This document shows positions 62,500 to 64,000 of a stretch of 64,000 bases of DNA, piece after piece. This stretch comes from Puffinus mauretanicus. Lineage: Eukaryota > Chordata > Aves > Procellariiformes > Procellariidae. Made by a program: the position numbers and the translations under genes. The notes beneath the pieces are model-generated. The model made no database searches and was not told the origin of the DNA. It saw only the letters and a program-made list of their open reading frames with translations. The DNA lies in contig JAJKFH010004137.1 of NCBI GenBank assembly GCA_023333565.1, forward strand, positions 310,001 through 374,000, written 5' to 3'. Positions within the stretch are counted from its first letter, which is position 1. Each line of letters begins with the position of its first letter.

Positions 62500-62965
62500 G
62501 TGCATGCGCGGTGGCGCGCCGCCCGGCGTCCGAATAGCGGTACTGCGGCTCTGGAGCCGCGCGTGCGCGGTGCCGCGCGCCGCCGCCCTCGCTGCTGCCG
62601 CCCGGCGACCAAAATGCGGTACTGCAGCCCGGGCGCCGCGCATGCTGCCGTCTGGCGACGGAAAGGCGGTACTGCAGGTGGGCGCCGCGGTGCGCCCCCC
62701 TTCTCCGCGCTGCCGTCCGCCGGTAACGGCAATGCCGTACTGTGGTGCCTGCGGGGTGATGCCGCCGCGTTCGTTGCTTCGTCCCGGTAAGGAAACGCCG
62801 CTGCCGCCCCACGTGCGCGGTGCCGGCGGGCGCTGGGCGCGCAAAGCGCGGACCTGCAGCGCCGGTGCCGCCCCCGGGCACGCGCCGCTCGGCGGCTGCT
62901 CGCTGCTGCTGCCGCCCCGTGGCCGAATCGCGGTACTGCAGCGCGAAGCGTGGTACTGCAGCCCG
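62500..62965 (+). repeat. GC-rich minisatellite with GCGGTACTGCAG core
   Basis: The 12-base core or a close variant occurs at 62537, 62616, 62666, 62734, 62848, 62930 and 62950. It is separated by CpG-rich GCCGCCCGGCGAC-type spacers with typical spacing of 50-115 bases. Long open frames on both strands here (up to 419 codons) are GC artefacts. Confidence 0.75.
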
Positions 62966-63059
62966 GCGTTCGTGCGCCGGCTGTGGCCCCTCCATGCGCG
63001 GTCCCCAACCCGGTGCATCCCTCATCCCGGTACATTCGTCATCCCGGGCGGCAACAGTT

Positions 63060-64000
63060 AGGTTGCCCCCCCCCCCCCGCATGCCAGCACCCCCAAGAGT
63101 GTCGGCGTGTCCCGGTGCCGTCCCCATCCCTGGGGCAGCTCCCCATCCCCTGTCCTTGCGGCTGGTGGTTGGGGTCTGTGTCCCCCCAGTAAAACACGGG
63201 GACGGAGGGCACCCCTGGGGACAGGGGGCGGGGACCCCGAGAGAGTGGGCTGTGCTGCCATCGCTCCTTGGTGCTGGCCCTGCTTGTCCCCTGACCCCCC
63301 AGCGGTGATGAGCTCCGGGCCACTGGCGGGGACCCTCACTGTCACCTTCCCCCCATGCCGGTTGCCACCAGCGACAGGGACAGCGACGCCCCCCTCCCCC
63401 CCGCCACGCACACGGGTGTGCAGGGGCACAGGCCACCCCCGTCAGGTGGACGCGCTGGGGACGCTGTCTGCCCCAGGGGTGTTTGGGGATCCCCAGGGTG
63501 GGAGCGGAGCTGCAGGATGCCGTGTCCCCCCTGCCCAAGCCCTGCAGACCCAGGTGGAGCACAGGCATCCCCCAGCCCTGTCTCCACGTGGCCGTGGGTC
63601 AGTGCTGCCATTGCGTCGCCAGCGGCTGGGAGGACACAGCTCCCGCCGGCTGGGGCCAGAGGAGCCCGGCAGCCTGGGGACCCCCGGAAAGGGCTGGCTG
63701 TGGTGGGGACTCGGCGCCCAGGGCACCCCAGAGACCCGACAACAGGGTGCAGCATGAACTATTTTATTACCTGTGCGGTATCCATGAGTGAGTCCCCATC
63801 GTTCCCATCCTGGTCCCCCAGTGGGTCGGGGTCCCAGCTGCCACTGGGGGTGGCTGCAGGTGTGGGGGGTGGGATCCCTTCTCCCCAGGGCGCCCCCCAC
63901 CTCCCCAGGGTCATCCCTCCCAGTCTCAACCCCCTACATGGTGTCCCCAATCTCCCGAGAAACACCTCTGTCCCCAAATGTCCCCCTACCCCACTCCCAG
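63060..64000. other. GC-rich end of window, no recognised gene
   Basis: C-rich runs such as 63065-63079 and G/C-rich unique sequence occupy this end. On the - strand a frame ending DQDGNDGDSLMDTAQ meets a splice-donor-like CAG/GTAATA at about 63771, overlapping an AATAAA. It might be the edge of a - strand gene outside the window; I cannot identify one. Confidence 0.3.

Noticed and set aside
62018..63568. Frames up to 419 codons on both strands
   Set aside because: Several frames are open at once in GC-rich minisatellite DNA; the Arg/Ala/Gly/Pro composition has no recognisable domain.

Overview
This window is vertebrate nuclear DNA, almost certainly from a bird. Its protein-coding genes are split by spliceosomal introns. 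Its interspersed repeats are CR1 LINE fragments ending in the ATTCTATG-type 3' tail, plus one solo LTR of an avian endogenous-retrovirus type. Every gene I can identify lies on the + strand.

Layout. (1) Positions 1-9.1 kb hold the last six coding exons of RABGGTB, the catalytic beta subunit of Rab geranylgeranyltransferase; the window opens inside an intron, so the N-terminal part is missing. (2) Positions 8.3-11.6 kb are the RABGGTB 3' UTR and a short AT-rich intergenic gap. (3) Positions 11.6-44.9 kb hold a complete MSH4, the meiosis-specific MutS homologue: 20 coding exons, an uninterrupted 939-codon reading frame, and a CpG-island promoter. Its introns carry several CR1 fragments and the solo LTR. 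(4) Positions 44.9-48.2 kb are a gene-poor AT-rich stretch with a TA/TG microsatellite. (5) Positions 48.2-54.3 kb change abruptly to pyrimidine-rich minisatellite DNA, then a CpG island, then diverged tandem repeats. (6) Positions 54.3-60.3 kb hold a complete NAA20, the NatB catalytic subunit: six exons, 178 aa, identical in length to the human protein. (7) Positions 60.3-64 kb hold a second pyrimidine-rich minisatellite, a second CpG island, a CGGTACTGCAG-cored GC-rich minisatellite, and GC-rich DNA with no recognised gene.

RABGGTB followed by MSH4 in the same orientation matches the order known in mammals. NAA20 as the next gene does not; ASB17 would be expected there. The change of neighbour coincides with a sharp rise in GC and tandem-repeat content near 48 kb. 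NAA20 is also flanked by two direct-oriented segments that look paralogous, each running pyrimidine array, poly(A)-like signal, then CpG island with two ZNF143-like motifs. This is either a lineage-specific rearrangement or duplication, or an assembly join.

The three proteins act in unrelated processes (Rab prenylation, meiotic crossover formation, N-terminal acetylation) and I see no operon-like cooperation. Most long open frames outside the exons are compositional artefacts of low-complexity or GC-rich DNA.
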